Source: JASJBU01 sp963790775
GTDB lineage: Bacteria > Pseudomonadota > Gammaproteobacteria > Chromatiales > Chromatiaceae
Length of the DNA stretch: 64,000 bases
NCBI GenBank assembly: GCA_963790775.1
Contig: CAWBPR010000013.1
Location: 124,001 to 188,000 of the forward strand
Direction of reading: 5' to 3'
The position numbers and the translations under genes were made by a program. The first letter of the stretch is position 1. Each line of letters opens with the position of its first letter. The notes under the pieces were generated by a model. The model saw only the letters and a program-made list of their open reading frames with translations. It was not told where the DNA came from and ran no database searches. Positions 43,166 through 52,433 of the stretch are shown piece by piece.

Positions 43166-44706
43166 TGGCGGCTGTGCTCCGGCATGACTCTGTGGTGTTA
43201 TCAACCCTGCTGGAAGGGATTGTTGAGGTGCCTGCTGGAGAAGACAGGGTAATTGACGCTCTCACCATGGATAGCCGGGTTGTAGTGCCGGGTGGACTAT
43301 TCCTTGCCTGTCGTGGAGTGTCGCAACACGGAATCGATTTTGTGCAACAGGCTTTGCAGCAGGGCGCTAAAGCCATCGTCTGGGAGCCCGATGCAGTTGC
43401 CACTGATGAAAAAGCGCGGTCTTTGGCTGGAAAGCTCAAAATTCCCCTGCTTCCAGTTCCGCGGCTATCCGAGCAGGTGAGCCTGATTGCCGCCAGATTT
43501 TTTAATTTCCCCAGTCAGCATCTGTTTATGGTGGGGATTACCGGCACCAATGGTAAAACGAGTGTCAGTCATCTGTTGGCGCAGGCGCTGCAGCCCGTAA
43601 CCTCCTGCGCCATTATCGGCACCCTTGGCGTGGGCTATCTGGAGAGTCTGAGTGCGACCGGTTACACCACGCCGGATGCGGTTACCCTGCAGCAACTACT
43701 CTCTAACCTGAAGGAGGCCGGCACCCAGGCTGTGGCGATGGAGGTCTCCTCCCATGCGCTGGATCAGCATCGTGCAGCGGCAGTCCATTTCGATACCGCC
43801 ATCTTCACCAATATCAGCCGCGACCATTTCGATTATCACGGCAGCATGGAGAATTATGCGGCAGCCAAGCAGCGTCTGTTTCGTATGCCTGACCTGCGTA
43901 GTGCGATCATCAATCTGGATGACTCACTGGGCAGATCGCTGTCGACAACCTTGTCGAGCGAAGTCGAGGCGCTGTTTTATACCTTGGATCCCGAGAGGGA
44001 GATACCGCCACATGCTGCCGGTTGGGTGAGGGCGGAATCGGTCGAGCCGACTGCCCGTGGTTTGAAAATCGCCATCGCCAGTCACCTGGGGAATGGCTCA
44101 TTTCACAGCAGCCTGCTGGGCCGGTTCAATGCTGCGAATCTACTGGCGGTATGCATGGTTTTACTGGATCAGGGCTGGTCACTGGCCGACGCGCTGCAAA
44201 AGCTTGCTACATTGAAAACCGTTGAGGGCAGGATGGAATCCTACGGCGGTGGCGATCTGCCTGCGGTGGTTATCGATTATGCCCACACGCCGGACGCATT
44301 GGAAAAGGCTTTGTCGGCACTGCACAGCCATTGTGAGAATCAGCTTTGGGTTGTGTTCGGCTGTGGTGGTGACCGGGACAGGGGCAAGCGGCCACTGATG
44401 GGTGAAATAGCCGCAAACCTGGCTGACAGGGTGATTCTCACCGATGATAATCCGCGCAGCGAACCGGGCGATCAAATCATCAACGAAATACTTGCTGGTA
44501 TGGAAAATCGACATCAGATCGTGGTGGAGCGTGACAGGTCCGCTGCTATCCGGCGGGCGATCAATTCCGCAAAGCCTGGAGATCTGGTATTGGTGGCAGG
44601 CAAAGGACACGAGGATTATCAGCTGGTTGCAGGTAAGAAACTGCATTTCAGCGATCAGGAACAGGTGCTGTCTGCACTCGCGGGCAGGGCGGGAGAGACT
44701 GGATGA
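43162..44706 (+). CDS. murE: UDP-MurNAc-tripeptide ligase (meso-DAP adding)
   Basis: Adds the third amino acid to UDP-MurNAc-L-Ala-D-Glu. The P-loop is GITGTNGKTSVSHLL. The motif DDNPRSEPGD is the signature of enzymes that choose meso-diaminopimelate. Also seen are the carbamylated-Lys region FTNISRDHFDYHGSMENYAA and VEGRMESYG. 514 residues, typical. ATG 43162 overlaps ftsI. Confidence 0.96.
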   Translation: MMAAVLRHDSVVLSTLLEGIVEVPAGEDRVIDALTMDSRVVVPGGLFLACRGVSQHGIDFVQQALQQGAKAIVWEPDAVATDEKARSLAGKLKIPLLPVPRLSEQVSLIAARFFNFPSQHLFMVGITGTNGKTSVSHLLAQALQPVTSCAIIGTLGVGYLESLSATGYTTPDAVTLQQLLSNLKEAGTQAVAMEVSSHALDQHRAAAVHFDTAIFTNISRDHFDYHGSMENYAAAKQRLFRMPDLRSAIINLDDSLGRSLSTTLSSEVEALFYTLDPEREIPPHAAGWVRAESVEPTARGLKIAIASHLGNGSFHSSLLGRFNAANLLAVCMVLLDQGWSLADALQKLATLKTVEGRMESYGGGDLPAVVIDYAHTPDALEKALSALHSHCENQLWVVFGCGGDRDRGKRPLMGEIAANLADRVILTDDNPRSEPGDQIINEILAGMENRHQIVVERDRSAAIRRAINSAKPGDLVLVAGKGHEDYQLVAGKKLHFSDQEQVLSALAGRAGETG

Positions 44707-46070
44707 CAGCGATGACTCTCTCAGCAGCGGCAAAAATACTCGATGCCCCATTGCAGGGTGTGGACAGGGTCTTCACTTCGGTGAGCACAGACACCCGAAG
44801 CCTGCAATCGAATGCATTGTTTATCGCCTTGCAAGGGCCTCATTTCGACGGCCATAAATTCATCACGGCTGCTCAGGAGAAGGGTGCGGCCGGCGCAGTA
44901 TTAAGCGTTCAGCAGGCGACCACACTGCCGACGATTCTGGTGCCAGACACCAGAAAGTCGCTGGGTCAGCTGGCGGCTGGCTGGCGGAAACAACAACCGG
45001 TACCGCTGGTGGCGGTGACCGGCAGCAACGGCAAGACCACAGTCAAGGAGATGATCGCCGCCATTCTGGGTCAGAAATCCAGAGTGCTGGCTACCGAGGG
45101 GAATCTGAATAACGATATCGGTATGCCCCTGACATTATTGAAACTGCAGGACGAGCAGTTTGCGGTGTTGGAAATGGGCGCCAACCACCCGCATGAGATC
45201 GCCTATCTGAGCGGTATTGCACAACCTGATGTGGCGGTTATCACGAACGCCGGCGCGGCGCATCTGGAAGGGTTTGGCGACCTGGATGGAGTGGCCAGAG
45301 CCAAAGGGGAGATTCTCTCCGGACTGGCCGCCAAGGGTATCGCGGTATTGAATGCAGACGATCCACGCCTGCCTGTCTGGCAGGAGCTGGCGGCAGGTAA
45401 ATTCATCCTGACATTCGGTTTCAGCCCGGTCGCCGACATCAGGGCCGACCCTGCCGCAGTTACTACCCACTGGACTGCTGCTGGCTTCCATACTCAGTTT
45501 AATGTGCAAAGCAGCGCACCGGAGTTTCCGGTAACCCTCGCCCTGGCTGGAAAACACAATCTGTTGAATGTCCTCGCGGCCGTCGCCGCCTGTCAGGCAT
45601 TGGGGATAGGGACTGCTGATATCCAGCAAGGATTGGCGACGCTCAAGCCTGTCAGCGGCAGATTGCAGACCCGAATTGCCGTCTCGGGATTGCGCGTGAT
45701 CGATGACAGCTACAATGCCAATCCAGACTCCATGGCTGCAGCCATTGATGTGCTGAAGAGCGCTCCAGGGAGACGTTTTCTGGTGATGGGGGATTTGGCG
45801 GAACTGGGGAAGGAAGCTGCTGCTCTTCATTCCAGCGTGGGGAAAAACGCAAAGGCGGCGGGCATAGATGCGCTTTGGGGCAATGGAAACATGAGTCGAT
45901 ATGCGGCCGATGGCTTCGGCAGGGGTGGCCGCTTTTTCGCAGATAGAGAAGTACTGATAGCAGCCTTGAAGAAAACGCTTACAGCAGCAGACACCGTGCT
46001 GGTAAAAGGCTCACGCAGTGCGGGCATGGAGCGGGTTGTGAGTTCCCTGTTGCAAGCGGGGGAGGATTAA
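44703..46070 (+). CDS. murF: UDP-MurNAc-tripeptide D-alanyl-D-alanine ligase
   Basis: Attaches D-Ala-D-Ala to complete the UDP-MurNAc pentapeptide. The ATP motif is VTGSNGKTTVKEMIAAIL, then EMGANHPHEIAYLSGIAQP, VITNAGAAHLEGFG and IDDSYNANPDSM. 455 residues, the normal size. It overlaps murE by 4 bp, and mraY starts 2 bp after it. Confidence 0.96.
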   Translation: MTAMTLSAAAKILDAPLQGVDRVFTSVSTDTRSLQSNALFIALQGPHFDGHKFITAAQEKGAAGAVLSVQQATTLPTILVPDTRKSLGQLAAGWRKQQPVPLVAVTGSNGKTTVKEMIAAILGQKSRVLATEGNLNNDIGMPLTLLKLQDEQFAVLEMGANHPHEIAYLSGIAQPDVAVITNAGAAHLEGFGDLDGVARAKGEILSGLAAKGIAVLNADDPRLPVWQELAAGKFILTFGFSPVADIRADPAAVTTHWTAAGFHTQFNVQSSAPEFPVTLALAGKHNLLNVLAAVAACQALGIGTADIQQGLATLKPVSGRLQTRIAVSGLRVIDDSYNANPDSMAAAIDVLKSAPGRRFLVMGDLAELGKEAAALHSSVGKNAKAAGIDALWGNGNMSRYAADGFGRGGRFFADREVLIAALKKTLTAADTVLVKGSRSAGMERVVSSLLQAGED

Positions 46071-46071
46071 C

Positions 46072-47154
46072 ATGCTGCTCTATCTAACCGCATGGCTGGC
46101 GGAATATAACAGCGCATTTAATGTATTTCAGTACCTGACACTGCGCACCATTCTCGGTGTGTTGACCGCGCTGCTTATATCGCTGCTGGTCGGGCCGATG
46201 ATGATCCGCCGTTTGAGTTTTCATCAGATTGGTCAGACGGTGCGGAATGATGGGCCGGCGAGTCATTTCTCAAAAGCCGGCACCCCGACCATGGGTGGGG
46301 CGTTGATTCTGGTGGCTATCTCGATCGCCACACTGCTCTGGTCCGACCTGTCCAATCACTATGTCTGGATCGTGCTGATTGTAACCCTGGCCTTTGGCGT
46401 GATCGGCATGGTGGATGATTATAAAAAACTTGTGCTGAATGATCCGAAGGGTCTGGTGGCGCGCTGGAAATATTTCTGGCAGTCGATTGCCGGCTTAGGC
46501 GCAGCGCTGGTGTTCTATCTTGGGGCGACTTCACCGGTCGAGACCGCCCTGCTGATACCTTATTTAAAGGATGTCTCCATTGACTGGGGGCCGGTGTTCA
46601 TTCTGTTCAGCTACCTGGTGATTGTCGGCGCATCGAACGCGGTGAATCTGACGGATGGACTCGATGGTTTGGCGATCTTACCCTCCGTAATGGTCGGCGG
46701 TGCACTGGGTGTCATCGCCTATCTTTCGGGACATGCGGATTTTGCCGTCTATCTGAAGATTCCCTATCTGCCGGGGGTGGGTGAATTGATCATATTCTGC
46801 AGCGCACTGGTCGGGGCCGGGCTTGGTTTTCTCTGGTTCAATACCTATCCGGCACAGGTTTTCATGGGTGACGTGGGGGCGTTGGCGCTGGGTGCGGCGC
46901 TGGGTGTGGTCGCGGTGGCGGTGCGCCAGGAGCTGGTGCTGTTCATTATGGGAGGGGTATTCGTCATGGAGACGGTTTCAGTGATGCTGCAGGTCGCATC
47001 GTTCAAACTGACCGGACGGCGAATCTTCCGCATGGCGCCGCTGCACCACCACTTCGAACTCAAGGGGTGGCCCGAACCCAGGGTTATCGTGCGTTTCTGG
47101 ATTATTACCGTGATCCTGGTTTTGATTGGCCTTGCCAGCTTGAAAATACGCTGA
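46072..47154 (+). CDS. mraY: Phospho-MurNAc-pentapeptide translocase (lipid I synthase)
   Basis: Transfers phospho-MurNAc-pentapeptide to undecaprenyl phosphate at the inner membrane, giving lipid I. The 360-residue polytopic protein shows GTPTMGGALILVAISIATLL, the Asp pair in FGVIGMVDDYKKL, NAVNLTDGLDGLAILPS and the terminal loop MAPLHHHFELKGWPEPRV. Its stop overlaps the murD start. Confidence 0.96.
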   Translation: MLLYLTAWLAEYNSAFNVFQYLTLRTILGVLTALLISLLVGPMMIRRLSFHQIGQTVRNDGPASHFSKAGTPTMGGALILVAISIATLLWSDLSNHYVWIVLIVTLAFGVIGMVDDYKKLVLNDPKGLVARWKYFWQSIAGLGAALVFYLGATSPVETALLIPYLKDVSIDWGPVFILFSYLVIVGASNAVNLTDGLDGLAILPSVMVGGALGVIAYLSGHADFAVYLKIPYLPGVGELIIFCSALVGAGLGFLWFNTYPAQVFMGDVGALALGAALGVVAVAVRQELVLFIMGGVFVMETVSVMLQVASFKLTGRRIFRMAPLHHHFELKGWPEPRVIVRFWIITVILVLIGLASLKIR

Positions 47155-48506
47155 TGAAAAATGAAGCCGCACCAACAGGTAAGACACTGATCGTCGGTCT
47201 CGGCAAAACCGGTCTCTCCTGTGCCCGCTATCTGAGCAGACAGGGAGTGGCTTTCGCAGTGACGGACAGCCGGGAGAATCCGCCTGGCCTGGATGAGATT
47301 CGTGAGGAGATGCCCGATCTGGCAATCTTCGTGGGTGGCTTTGATTCCGGTGTATTCGAAGCCGCCGGTCGTTTGGTGGTGAGTCCTGGCGTGCCTCTGC
47401 AGGAGCCTCTCATTCAGGCCGCACAGCAACGTGGTGTGGAAATCCTGGGGGATATCGAGTTGTTCGCCCGGGTGGTGAACGCACCCGTGGTCGCGATCAC
47501 CGGTTCCAATGGCAAAAGTACAGTGACCACCCTGGTTGGAGAAATGGCGCGCAGAGCAGGCCGTAATGTGGCAGTGGGAGGCAATCTGGGAAATCCGGCG
47601 CTGGATCTGCTGGCGGAGGATGTCCAGCTGTATGTGCTCGAACTCTCCAGCTTTCAACTGGAAACCACGCATTCACTCAAGCCCGCTGTGGCAGTGGTGT
47701 TGAATATCTCAGCTGATCATATGGACCGCTACAGGGACCTGGCGCACTATGCGGCAACCAAGGCAATGGTCTATCAGAATGCGCAGGCGGCGGTGATCAA
47801 TCGGGATGATCCAGCTGTAGTCGCCATCTCAGGCACTCCCGGGACCTGTGGATTCACACTTGAAAAGCCCGAGAAGGATGACTTTGGCATCTGCGAAAAT
47901 GAAGAGGCTGCCTGGCTTTGCCGGGGCTCAATGCCACTCATGCCTGTCAGTGAGTTACGCATTCCGGGACACCATAATCAGGCCAATGCGCTGGCTGCCC
48001 TGGCGTTGGGCAGTGCGGTTGGTTTGCCGATGCCGGCGATGCTGAATGCGCTCCGCACCTTTCCAGGGTTGCCTCATCGTACCCAGTTCATCGCGAACAA
48101 GCAGCAGTTGCGCTGGTACAACGACTCCAAGGGCACCAATCCGGGGGCCACGATAGCTGCCCTGCAAGGCCTGCATACGGAGGGTGGTACGAGTCGCACA
48201 GTGTTGATTGCCGGGGGTGACTGCAAGGGTGCGGATTTCTCGGGGCTGTTACCGGTGGTTGAACAGACTGCCAGAGCGGTGATTCTGATCGGCAAAGATG
48301 CGCCATCGATCGCGGCGGTGTTGCAAGGCAAGACCAAACTGGCCTATGCAAAGTCCATGACCGATGCGGTGAATCAGGCCATTCAGCTGGGTATGCCGGG
48401 AGACAGGGTATTGCTCTCACCGGGCTGTGCAAGTTTCGATATGTTCCGTAATTTTGAGGATCGCGGACAGGCTTTCACTGCAGCGGTGGAGGCGCTTGCC
48501 GCATGA
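47154..48506 (+). CDS. murD: UDP-MurNAc-L-Ala:D-Glu ligase
   Basis: Adds D-glutamate to UDP-MurNAc-L-alanine. Starts at ATG 47154 (MKNEAAPTGKTLIVGLGKTG); the frame is open upstream inside mraY but the conserved N-terminus begins here. The P-loop is AITGSNGKSTVTTL, then LELSSFQLETTHSLKP, NDSKGTNPGATIAAL and the end LLSPGCASFDMFRNFEDRG. About 450 residues, normal. Confidence 0.95.
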   Translation: MKNEAAPTGKTLIVGLGKTGLSCARYLSRQGVAFAVTDSRENPPGLDEIREEMPDLAIFVGGFDSGVFEAAGRLVVSPGVPLQEPLIQAAQQRGVEILGDIELFARVVNAPVVAITGSNGKSTVTTLVGEMARRAGRNVAVGGNLGNPALDLLAEDVQLYVLELSSFQLETTHSLKPAVAVVLNISADHMDRYRDLAHYAATKAMVYQNAQAAVINRDDPAVVAISGTPGTCGFTLEKPEKDDFGICENEEAAWLCRGSMPLMPVSELRIPGHHNQANALAALALGSAVGLPMPAMLNALRTFPGLPHRTQFIANKQQLRWYNDSKGTNPGATIAALQGLHTEGGTSRTVLIAGGDCKGADFSGLLPVVEQTARAVILIGKDAPSIAAVLQGKTKLAYAKSMTDAVNQAIQLGMPGDRVLLSPGCASFDMFRNFEDRGQAFTAAVEALAA

Positions 48507-49705
48507 ATATGAGCGCCAGATCTCAGGCCATCAGCAGCAGCCATGCCGGGAAGCCCAGAGAGATACCTGAGATCGATTATTTACTCCTGGCGGCGGCCCT
48601 TAGTCTGCTCTGTTTCGGACTGGTGATGGTGGCTTCCGCCTCCATGGTGGTCAGTGATCGGCTGACTGGCGCGCCCTTCTTTTTTGTCTATCGCCATCTG
48701 TTTGCGATTGTCCTGGGGTTGTTTGGAGCAATTATCTGTTTTCGCCTCTCGATGCAGCATTGGAAAAGGCTGGGGCCTGTCCTGGTGTTCATCGGACTGG
48801 TATTGCTGGTGCTGGTGCTGATCCCCGGTGTGGGAAAGACAGTGAATGGCGCTACCCGCTGGATACCCTTGGGGGGGTTTAATCTGCAGAGTTCTGAATT
48901 CATCAAGCTGTTCATGGTGATCTATATCGCTGGTTATCTGGTGCGACGGCAGGATGAAGTCGCCCAGACTTTCTGGGGCTTCGCTAAACCCATGTTGTTG
49001 CTGGTTCTGACCAGTGTGCTGATTCTAGGGCAACCCGATTTCGGTACTACTGTGGTGCTGTTTGCGACTGCAGTGGGGATGCTTTTTCTAGGTGGTGTGG
49101 TGCTTTATCAATTTGCGATTTTGACGCTGCTGACCGGGGTCGCCGGTGGTTTGCTGGTGATGCTCTCGCCTTATCGCGCATCGCGTATGACAACCTTTAT
49201 GAATCCCTGGGATGACCCGTTCGACACGGACTTTCAGCTCTCACAGGCATTGATTGCCTTTGGCCGAGGCGAAGTGACCGGAGTCGGCCTGGGTAATGGC
49301 ATCCAGAAACAGTTCTACCTACCTGAGGCGCATACTGATTTCATCATGGCGGTGGTCGGTGAAGAGTTTGGCCTGATCGGCACCCTTGGAGTGATTCTGT
49401 TGTTTGCCTTCATCTGCTGGCGGGCATTTCAGATTGGCGCCAAGGCAGAGCAGCTGGGGGAACGTTTCTCCACCTATGTGGCCTATGGACTGGGTCTGTG
49501 GCTGGCAATGCAGGTATTCATCAATATCGGCGTGAATGTCGGAATGCTGCCGACTAAGGGATTGACCCTGCCCTTCATGAGTTATGGCGGAAATAGCATT
49601 ATCGTTGCCTGCCTGGCGATCTCGTTGTTGTTGCGTATCGATTATGAGTCGCGCAGGGCGAGCGCCAAAGTAAATCAGGGAGGCAGAAAATGGAGTCACG
49701 CGTGA
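48503..49705 (+). CDS. ftsW: Septal peptidoglycan glycosyltransferase FtsW
   Basis: SEDS-family polymerase that works with FtsI. The 400-residue, ~10-helix protein shows GATRWIPLGGFNLQSSEFIK, LILGQPDFGTTVVL, FQLSQALIAFGRGEVTGVGL, LPEAHTDFIMAVVGEEFG and the final PFMSYGGNSIIVACLAISLL. It overlaps murD by 4 bp and murG by 16 bp. Confidence 0.95.
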   Translation: MNMSARSQAISSSHAGKPREIPEIDYLLLAAALSLLCFGLVMVASASMVVSDRLTGAPFFFVYRHLFAIVLGLFGAIICFRLSMQHWKRLGPVLVFIGLVLLVLVLIPGVGKTVNGATRWIPLGGFNLQSSEFIKLFMVIYIAGYLVRRQDEVAQTFWGFAKPMLLLVLTSVLILGQPDFGTTVVLFATAVGMLFLGGVVLYQFAILTLLTGVAGGLLVMLSPYRASRMTTFMNPWDDPFDTDFQLSQALIAFGRGEVTGVGLGNGIQKQFYLPEAHTDFIMAVVGEEFGLIGTLGVILLFAFICWRAFQIGAKAEQLGERFSTYVAYGLGLWLAMQVFINIGVNVGMLPTKGLTLPFMSYGGNSIIVACLAISLLLRIDYESRRASAKVNQGGRKWSHA

Positions 49706-50769
49706 TGGTCATGGCAGGCGGCACAGGTGGTCATGTATTCCCGGCCCTGGCGGTGGCTGACTGGCTGCAACAACAGGGCTGCGATATCTTCTGGCTGGGA
49801 ACCCCGAAGGGCATGGAGGCGCGCCTGGTTCCCGCACGGGGTTACCGGCTGGAGACGATAGATGTGCAGGGCGTGCGCGGCACCGGGTGGAAGCGCCGTC
49901 TTGCCGCGCCCTTCGTGATCGCCCGCGCCCTTTGGCAGGCCTTGTCCGTATTGCGCCGCAACCGGCCTGGCCTGGTGTTGGGGATGGGAGGATTCGTCAC
50001 TGGACCAGGTGGGGTGGTGGCGCGATTGCTGCGGATTCCGCTGATCATCCAGGAGCAGAATGCGATACCGGGTTTTACCAACCGTATCCTGTGCAGGATC
50101 TCCAGTCGGGTGTTTGAGGCATTTCCCGGCAGTTTTACCCGCTCAGTCAAAGCCGAAGCGTCGGGGAATCCGGTCAGGGCCGAGATAGCGGCGCTGCCTG
50201 AACCTGAAACACGCTTCGCCAGTCATGGGGGGCGTCTTCGGTTACTGGTTCTGGGCGGCTCGCTGGGCGCTCAGGCGTTGAACCGCATAGTGCCCGCAGC
50301 TCTGGCCCGGCTCACACCTGAGCTGCGTCCTGAGGTGAAGCATCAAGCTGGTGAAAAAACCATTCAGGATGCCGAGGATGCGTATCAGCAGAATTGCATC
50401 GAGGCAAAGATAATTCCCTTTTTCGAGGATATGGCGGCAGCCTATGGCTGGGCCGATCTGGTGATCTGCCGCGCCGGGGCGCTGACGGTTTCCGAACTGG
50501 CGGCGGTCGGTCTGGGTGCAGTGCTGGTGCCCTTCCCGCATGCCGTGGATGATCATCAAACCCGCAATGCGGGTTTCCTGGTAGAGGCGGGCGCTGCGGT
50601 TCTCGTACCGCAGAATGCGCTCAATGCCGTCTCCCTGGGTGAACAGTTGCAGGTGCTGCTGGAAAATCCTCAGCGCCTGTTGGCGATGGCCAAGGCAGCC
50701 CGCAAGCTGGCCAGACCTGAAGCTGCTGAAGTGGTGGGACGAGCCTGTCTGGAGGAGATGCAGCGATGA
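49690..50769 (+). CDS. murG: Lipid II synthase (GlcNAc transferase) MurG
   Basis: Adds GlcNAc from UDP-GlcNAc to lipid I at the cytoplasmic membrane face. The 359-residue GT-B protein has VMAGGTGGHVFPALAVADWL, LGMGGFVTGPGGVVARL, IIQEQNAIPGFTNRIL, VLGGSLGAQALN and the UDP-binding ADLVICRAGALTVSELAAVG. It lies within the tightly overlapping mur-fts run; murC overlaps by 4 bp. Confidence 0.95.
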   Translation: MESRVMVMAGGTGGHVFPALAVADWLQQQGCDIFWLGTPKGMEARLVPARGYRLETIDVQGVRGTGWKRRLAAPFVIARALWQALSVLRRNRPGLVLGMGGFVTGPGGVVARLLRIPLIIQEQNAIPGFTNRILCRISSRVFEAFPGSFTRSVKAEASGNPVRAEIAALPEPETRFASHGGRLRLLVLGGSLGAQALNRIVPAALARLTPELRPEVKHQAGEKTIQDAEDAYQQNCIEAKIIPFFEDMAAAYGWADLVICRAGALTVSELAAVGLGAVLVPFPHAVDDHQTRNAGFLVEAGAAVLVPQNALNAVSLGEQLQVLLENPQRLLAMAKAARKLARPEAAEVVGRACLEEMQR

Positions 50770-52433
50770 GTGAACAGCCTCGAGTCCCCGCATCAGCCGG
50801 AGGGTTTCCCAAGCACGTGGGGACACCTGGCAATCGTCGACATGCGCCTAACAGTATGGGGCGTATGCGCCGTATCCATTTTGTGGGTATTGGTGGTGCG
50901 GGCATGAGCGGCATAGCCGAAGTGATGCTCAATCTGGGCTATGAGATATCCGGTTCAGACCAGCGGCAGAGTGAGGTGACCCGGCGGCTTGCCGGGATGG
51001 GTGCATCCATCAGTATCGGGCATAGCGCGGAAGCAGTCGAAGGCCGGGACGCGGTGGTGATCTCCAGTGCGGTAAAGGCCGACAATCCTGAAGTGAAGGC
51101 TGCCAGAGGTCAGCGTATCCCGGTTGTGCCAAGGGCGGAGATGCTGGCTGAAATCATGCGTTTTCACTACGGTATTGCGGTGGCCGGCACGCATGGCAAG
51201 ACCACCACGACCAGTCTGGTGACCAGTGTGCTTGCTGAAGCGGGACTTGATCCCACCTTTGTGATTGGCGGGCGTCTTAACAGCGCCGGGGCCAACGCCC
51301 GTCTGGGTGGTGGGGAGTATCTGGTGGCCGAGGCTGATGAGAGCGATGCATCTTTTCTCTATCTGCAGCCGATGCTGGCGGTGGTGACCAATATCGATGC
51401 GGACCATATGACCACCTATGGCGGTGACTTCAATCGGCTGCGTGAGACCTTCGTGGAGTTTCTCCATCATTTGCCCTTCTACGGTCTGGCGGTGCTGTGC
51501 ATCGATGATCAGGAGGTGCGTGATCTGCTGCCGAAAATAACCCGCAGAGTCATAACCTATGGCGTCAGTGAGGATGCGGATATCCGGGCGACCGGACTAA
51601 GTCAGACGGGGTTGCGCACAACCTTCACCGTGCAGGCAGAGTGTCTGGATGAGCCGCTGGATATCTCTCTCAATCTGCCTGGGCGGCACAATGTATTGAA
51701 TGCCCTGGCGGCGATTGCGATAGCGTTTGAATTGAATGTTGACGCTGCCAGCGTGCAGCGCGCACTGCTGCGCTTTGAGGGTATCGGTCGTCGTTTTCAG
51801 ACCCAGGAGTGTCGGCTTGGCGATAAGGCCCTGATGCTGGTGGATGATTATGCCCATCACCCCCGCGAGATTGCCGCGACGCTTTTGGCGGTGCGGGAAG
51901 GCTGGCCGAAGCGCCGCCTGGTGGTGGCCTTTCAGCCGCATCGTTACACCAGGACCCAGGAGCAGTTTGACGATTTCGTGCAGGTCCTCTCCAGTGCTGA
52001 TGTGCTGATCTTGAGCGAGGTCTATGCGGCGGGAGAAGAGCCGCTGCAAGGCGCGGAAACACGAGACCTGAGTCGTGCTATTCGTACCCGTGGCCAGGTT
52101 GATCCGATTTTTATCGATCCGGTGGAGGATCTGCCGGAACTGCTCGGTGGATTGCTGCAGGACGGGGATATTCTGCTGACCCTGGGGGCAGGCAGTATTG
52201 GTGTGGTAGCGGCTGATCTCAAGAATCGTTTGTGCGATGGAGGGGACTGTATGGCTTTCTTATTCAATATGCGGCGACTGCATCATGGTTGCGGTGAGTC
52301 TCTGCTGGTGCGGCCGCTCAAGCCGGAATGCAATGCCAAGTCCGGAGATGACAAACAACGGCGGAGATTTAAAAAGATCCGGTCTAAAACCGGTCGTGTT
52401 GCGAGTGACGGCCGCGAGAGGTCTTGGGAATGA
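50766..52433 (+). CDS. murC: UDP-MurNAc:L-Ala ligase, with basic C-terminal extension
   Basis: Adds L-alanine to UDP-MurNAc. Motifs: RRIHFVGIGGAGMSGIAEVM, the P-loop VAGTHGKTTTTSLVTSVL, EADESDASFL, LNLPGRHNVLNALAAIAIA and DDYAHHPREIAATLLAV. The protein is 555 residues, about 70 more than usual. The excess is a 34-residue lead before MRRIHF and a ~50-residue Cys/Arg/Lys-rich tail after LTLGAGSIGVVAADLK (MRRLHHGCGESLLVRP, DDKQRRRFKKIRSKTGRV). The usual GAGDI reads GAGSI. The tail occupies what would be the murC-murB junction; the murB start ATG 52430 overlaps the murC stop. Core identity is certain; the tail could be real or a run-on after loss of an earlier stop. Confidence 0.93.
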   Translation: MSEQPRVPASAGGFPKHVGTPGNRRHAPNSMGRMRRIHFVGIGGAGMSGIAEVMLNLGYEISGSDQRQSEVTRRLAGMGASISIGHSAEAVEGRDAVVISSAVKADNPEVKAARGQRIPVVPRAEMLAEIMRFHYGIAVAGTHGKTTTTSLVTSVLAEAGLDPTFVIGGRLNSAGANARLGGGEYLVAEADESDASFLYLQPMLAVVTNIDADHMTTYGGDFNRLRETFVEFLHHLPFYGLAVLCIDDQEVRDLLPKITRRVITYGVSEDADIRATGLSQTGLRTTFTVQAECLDEPLDISLNLPGRHNVLNALAAIAIAFELNVDAASVQRALLRFEGIGRRFQTQECRLGDKALMLVDDYAHHPREIAATLLAVREGWPKRRLVVAFQPHRYTRTQEQFDDFVQVLSSADVLILSEVYAAGEEPLQGAETRDLSRAIRTRGQVDPIFIDPVEDLPELLGGLLQDGDILLTLGAGSIGVVAADLKNRLCDGGDCMAFLFNMRRLHHGCGESLLVRPLKPECNAKSGDDKQRRRFKKIRSKTGRVASDGRERSWE

